DNA of 64,000 bases, from NCBI GenBank assembly GCA_036927565.1, contig JAYESD010000010.1:116094866-116158865 (forward strand). The letters run 5' to 3'. Position numbers and translations under genes: made by a program. Positions 59,701 to 64,000 of this stretch are shown piece after piece (positions within the stretch are counted from its first letter, which is position 1; every line of letters starts with the position of its first letter). The stretch comes from Tuctoria greenei. Lineage: Eukaryota > Streptophyta > Magnoliopsida > Poales > Poaceae. The notes under the pieces were generated by a model that saw only the letters and a program-made list of their open reading frames with translations, was not told the DNA's origin and did not search any database.

Positions 59701-61290
59701 TTGATTGAGTCGTATTTTCTGAAGTGGTGCTTGATTAGGACGAAACTCCACGTTTGTGCCATCTGTATGAGTTAACCATACTGTTTTGGTGGCACAGTGG
59801 ATCACTCCTTTGTACTTGGTTAACCAATCCATTTCGAGAATAATGTCTATTCCTTGTGACTCCAGCACTATAAGGTTTGCTAAGAATGCTACCCCCCTAA
59901 TGCTTATGCTTACATTAGGGCATACTTGCCTTGTCAGCATCTCTCCTCCAGGAGAGTTGACTACTAATACTTGATTCATTAATGTAACAGTCATTCCATG
60001 TCTTCTTATGAATTCTTTTGCTATGAATGAATGCGTTGCACCAGAGTCAAACAATACTGTAGAAGGATAGGAATCAGCAGGGAACGTACCGATCACCACA
60101 TCTGATGCGTCTTGGGCTTCCTCCAAGACAACATGATTGACCCTTCCTCTGCATTGGTTCTGCTGTGATCGCTTCTTCGGGCAGTTGTTGGAGTAGTGTC
60201 CCTTGTCACTACATATGTAGCAAGCTCCCCGAGTACTGGTGTCTTGAGCCTTGTTTCTTTGTTGATTTTGTTGTGATTGCCCAGTTGGTCGAGGGTTTGA
60301 AGTCATAGGATGCTGTTGATACATTTGAGAGCGTTGCGGTTGCATCTGCTGGTACTGTGGATGAGCATACTGAGCTTGAGATCTGAATGAAGAGTTGTTG
60401 GCGTACCGCTGACCTTGATTATTGCCCATGGGACGACTCATGTGTCCCAATTGCTGTGGGTTGAAGCGAGGATGATTGTTGCTTGAAGACTGCCCCATCA
60501 TCATCTTCCTTTTGCGATCCTCTCCTTCGCATTCCTTCTTCTTTCTTTCCACTGTAAAAGCTTTGTCCACTAGATGTTGGAAGCTAGCATAGTCACTGGA
60601 AGGCATCATCAACTGTATTTCTTTGTCCAGTCCCTCCTTGAAACGGAATTGTTTCTTAGCATCAGTGTCCACATCACCAGAGGCATACCGAGATAGTTGT
60701 GTTAACTTGTTCAAATACCCCCGTATGTTCATGTTCCCTTGCTTCAGTGCTAGGAACTCCAGACGCTTGGATTGAATTTCTCCTTCAGGCACGTGATGAT
60801 TGCGGAAGCTTTCTCTGAACTCCTCTCAGGTGATGTTGTCTGGGTTATTATGGGCTGCCGTATAAGCGGTCCACCAGTCAGCTGCAGGTCCATGAAGTTG
60901 GTGTGATGCCAAAAGTACCCTTTCCCTTCCTTCACATTGGACAATCCTTAGTTTACTTTCAACTGTATTGATCCAGTCGTCTGCATCCATAGGTTCCACG
61001 GCATTGGAAAAGTGTGGAGGTTGAGTGTTCCTGAAGTCTCTTAAACAAAACCTTGGAGGTGGGGGTGGTGGTGGTGGAGGAGGGGGTGGTGGTGCTTGCT
61101 GAGCCTGTTGCATGTTGTTCATAATTTGTGTCAAGTTTTGCATCATTTGAAGCTGCATAGCCATCATATGCTGCATTTGATTTGCAGCTGGTGTTCCACG
61201 GGCACCTCGTCCATTCCATTGAGGTAGCGGGACTTCATTGTCTTGATTGGGTGGCACACCACGTCCACGTCCTCTTCCTCTTCCTGCCAT
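56794..61290 (-). pseudogene. Tekay-3 gag-pol, one frame with point stops only
   Basis: Full polyprotein for particle assembly, cDNA synthesis and integration. The start is the ATG at 61288-61290 (M-A-G-R-G-R-G). Gag has an Arg/Gly start, a Pro run near 61055-61095, the core with M-D-A-D-D-W near 60980, and a CCHC knuckle at 60181-60225. Protease: D-S-G-A-T-H-S-F near 60030-60055. RT: F-I-D-D near 59111-59125. RNase H: Y-C-D-A-S-G near 58665-58680 and A-D-A-L-S-R near 58350. Integrase: C-D-T-C-Q-K near 57910, M-D-F near 57840, S-D-R-G near 57640, then T-N-G-Q-T-K-R near 57545, where Lys replaces the catalytic Glu. The chromodomain is near 56850-56900. In-frame stops lie at 60826, 59047, 58744, 57613 and near 57577. 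I see no frameshift over about 1,500 codons. Confidence 0.88.
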
Positions 61291-61538
61291 CTGAGGTTGG
61301 GGTGTTGATTTAGAATAAGAAGGTAAGAGGGAAACTATTCTACACGACTTTCCCACTATATGCATCAATAAGGAAATAGAGAAATAAAAGGTCATTTCAT
61401 TAAGCAAACTCAAACATGGATAATCAAGTTCTCAAAGCAAAATCATACAACTCAAGATTACACAGATCGCTACTACATCGCTCTTATTACAAGTCATGGG
61501 TAAGTGTCTTAATCTAGAGTCGTAGGGCAGGTCGGAGT

Positions 61539-62411
61539 CTACTCTCGCTCCTCAGGATCCTCCTCCTCGTCCGGGTCTTCATCATCATCTCCATCATATC
61601 CCGAGTTGCTGCCATGAGACTCGTTGCCATGCGGAGGAGAGTTGGCAGGATGCTACGGCACAGAAGGCTCCTCAGAATCTAGCTCCTCGTCTGAAGACTG
61701 GTCCAGTGAGTTAGTGTCACCACGACCGACACGGCGATCAGGAGAGTCCGAAATCCAAGTGGAGATGTCTGAAGCATACTCATCTGGGTCCTCGTCGGTG
61801 ATCCGATGGTACCTCCTCACTTGCCTTTCATAATGTGCTGCAAGGTCACGGACATCCTAAATTTCTTGCTGAGCCTTGTGGAGACGAATGCTGAGGCGCT
61901 CCACGTCATCAACTATCTGGTGAGTCTGTGGAAGGGTCAGGGGCCCCTCCACATACCTGGTGACGAAGTTGCCAGTGCTGCTTGGACGCTGGGGAGTGTA
62001 GGCGTGCACCGAGTTTCGAAGCTGGTAGCGGTAAGTGTGACTCCAGAAGGTGATGGCCTCCCAACTGACATCCTGCTCAGCGTGACGTCGGTAGCTCCTC
62101 GCGGCAGGAGTACGGTGCACCTTGAGTAGTTCATCCCCATAGTAGACAAATAGCTTGCATGACCACTCGATCCGGTAGGGACGCTGCATCCCGATGGAGT
62201 GGTAGGTGAGTGCCAGTATCTCATGCTTGTAGCCGTCATCGTGCAGTATGGCTTGAATTCGATGTCGGAGTCGTCCTGCAGCTCTCCCATCAGTACGAAT
62301 CACCACCGCACGTCTAGGATCATTGAGCGGGGTACGGCGGGCAACAATTCTTTGGTTAGGAACATAGCCTCCAGTGACATGCGAGCAGTTCTCCTGACGT
62401 TGGCCATCTAA
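61539..62411 (-). pseudogene. Tekay-3 extra ORF upstream of gag, homologue of 34155-35168
   Basis: One frame is open from beyond 62411 to a stop at 61539-61541, with two in-frame TAG codons (61857-61859 and 61653-61655), both at possible CAG sites. The middle part (about 62240-61990) reads Y-R-I-E-W-S-C-K-L-F-V then a helix Q-D-V-S-W-E-A-I-T-F-W. It parallels W-R-A-Q-V-T-V-L and D-D-V-A-W-D-A-L in the Tekay-2 ORF. Here the acidic Asp/Glu tail is at the C-terminus rather than the N-terminus. No ATG opens this frame; the ATG at 62407-62409 is one frame off. The start may therefore be lost or supplied by splicing. Function unknown. Confidence 0.6.
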
Positions 62412-62574
62412 AATTTTGAAACAGAAGAGTGTCAGTAATAAAACAAATTAAGGAGTAAGTGAAACAAGTACAAGGTAAAGAATACAAAGAAATTTTACAA
62501 TTAATAATATTTGAAAATAGGTAAAGTCCTTAAATCGTCCTTTTCTATCTAGGCTTGCGTCCTATGGGCAACAC

Positions 62575-62587
62575 GGCTCTGATACCA
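62575..62587 (-). other. Tekay-3 primer-binding site
   Basis: The minus strand reads TGGTATCAGAGCC three bases after the LTR end, complementary to initiator methionine tRNA. Confidence 0.85.
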
Positions 62588-62590
62588 CTT

Positions 62591-64000
62591 TGTCACATCT
62601 GGTAATAAGAAGACAACTAGATGCTTTCCACATGTATGCCAGGATCAGTTCAACTCATACATGTGTAGACGAAAGTGAAATACCAAATAAAATACCATGT
62701 TCGAGTACATCACCTTATTACATAAATGACCTTCCAGCTCTAAAATAAAAGTACACAAGCAGCGGAAAACATAACAAAGGGCTCCAACACAGGCGTTGCA
62801 CGGGGGAGCGCCAGCCTAGAACATCTCTTCGGGATCTCCGTAGAAGTCCTGGTTCTCCACCTTAGCGTCTTCGTAGACTGGGGGGGGGGAATATGCAACT
62901 AACAAGTTTGAGTACCAATGGTACTTGCAAGTTGGGAAGTTATGACATGTGTGATTCACAACAAGGAAGGCAAATAATAGGTAAAGCACTATAGCAGTTA
63001 CAACCTACTCTTACATGTTATTAAGCACCTACATCTAGGTGAAATCCCAACCAATATCCCAAAATTAATCCAGGTAAGACCAAACTCAAACCATCCATTA
63101 TGTAACCATGTGCTAATTATGAATTTGGTTTCCAAGCCGCTCGTGTCTGTGAGCACGACTGTCTAGACAGTTTGACAAAACTCTGCAGAGTGTGTATCCT
63201 TTACCCACAGTTCGTGATTTCGTCCCCTGTTGCCAGGTGGACTAAGGTAAACCTCCCTGATGCCCGTGGTAGCTAACCACAATACACACTTCCGTAGGTG
63301 TGTGGCCAGGAGATCACTACGAGGTGTTTCTGATGGTTCTCCCGACTTGCAATGAGTACTCTAAGGATTCACCGCTCCGGCACCTGGAGTCTATTTCCCC
63401 TCCGCTAGGAGAAGCCCCCTCTTGAGCCATGCGGATCCCAAGGCAAAGCCCATTCCCCGCCCGATCAATTACCTATGCTACATCGGGAGAGACCAAATTA
63501 CTAAACCAAGTTGTCCCATATACAATTCTGTGGTGATACTAAAAGGCTTAGCAACTTCTTCCATAAACCGGTCCTTAGAATCCAATAGGTGTCAAGCCCC
63601 AAACCAAGGGCTTGTGCACGCATGCACCAATCCATACAAAACCCCCTATCAGATTCCTATCTACTAAATTCCATTATAGCCATCAATTCATGTATCGTAA
63701 TACATCAAATGAAATCCTGTAGATAAATATATCATATTTCAATTAAGCATGGCTAAGCGTAAACTAATTTAATAGAAAAACACCCAAACCATGTTGACAA
63801 GGAATATTGTGGAAAATCTAGGAAAACGTAACATAGGATTCATATTTTAATTTAGCATGCAACTAACTAAAACTTAATAAAAAGGGTGCAAGATGGTCAA
63901 GGAACTTGCCTCCAAATTGTGCCTCGGGGTCGTCGGGAAATTGTTGCTCTTGAAGGTTAAAAGTGGGTTCTGGCCCCGACTCTAAATTACGACGATGCAC
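62591..64000 (-). repeat. Tekay-3 5' LTR, partial
   Basis: Starts TGTCACATCTGG next to the primer site and is collinear with 53489-54895 of the 3' LTR. It continues past the window end. Confidence 0.88.

Larger units (their letters stand above)
53489..64000 (-). mobile_element. Tekay-3: Ty3/gypsy chromovirus, minus strand, right end beyond window
   Basis: 3' LTR 53489-56747, polypurine tract, a single-frame gag-pol (61290-56794), an extra ORF upstream of gag (62411-61539), primer site, and the first 1410 bp of the 5' LTR (62591 onward). It inserted into the start of an X element; the visible target site is TCAGG (53484-53488). The chromodomain and gag motifs match Tekay-1 and -2, but the LTR (3.26 kb) is a different family. 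The visible LTR parts differ at only a few positions per 170 bp, so it is one of the younger elements here. Confidence 0.88.

Overview
This window is plant nuclear DNA, most likely from a grass (Poaceae) with a repeat-rich genome. The basis is pattern recognition: Ty3 chromoviruses of the Tekay/Del, CRM and Reina types, a Ty1/copia element, a CACTA transposon with a plant-type accessory protein, and long LTRs with plant TATA boxes. I see no host gene, no rRNA or tRNA gene, no CRISPR and no prokaryotic signal. Lineage names come from protein motifs read by eye, not from a database search.

Layout. (1) 1-27741 is a four-level nest whose junctions can all be read from target-site duplications. 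A solo LTR of a family I call X (212-27736, TSD ATCAC) was entered by a Tekay-like element, Tekay-1 (361-26645, TSD CTAAA). Tekay-1 was entered by a copia element (5272-22927, TSD TTTGG). The copia 3' LTR was entered by a CRM-like element on the minus strand (14505-22049, TSD CAGAT). (2) 27742-30342 is non-coding and carries a 79-bp-period array of hairpin-forming repeats. It ends in a polypurine tract and a second X LTR (30343-31109). (3) 31110-40819 is a second Tekay-like element, Tekay-2, with a long intact extra ORF between primer-binding site and gag. Its 3' LTR is cut by a CACTA element starting at 40820. (4) 40820-43884 is the CACTA part: an array of subterminal repeats and a spliced minus-strand gene of the plant Ptta/En/Spm (Transposase_24) type. 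(5) 43885-45486 is a 5'-truncated Reina-like chromovirus tail plus part of its LTR. (6) 45781-50337 is degraded, mostly unclassified repeat DNA. (7) 50338-53464 holds two X-type LTRs head to head, 52 bp apart. (8) 53489-64000 is a third Tekay-like element, Tekay-3, on the minus strand. Its gag-pol is a single frame broken only by point stops, it also carries the extra upstream ORF, and its 5' LTR runs off the window.

How the parts work together. In each autonomous LTR element the LTR supplies promoter and terminator, the initiator-tRNA-type primer site and polypurine tract prime the two cDNA strands, gag makes the particle, and protease, reverse transcriptase/RNase H and integrase process, copy and insert the DNA. 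Every gag-pol here is broken, so none looks autonomous now. The most interesting items are the extra ORF shared by Tekay-2 and Tekay-3, the CACTA gene that still reads through five phase-compatible exons, the hairpin tandem array, and the large inverted LTR pair.
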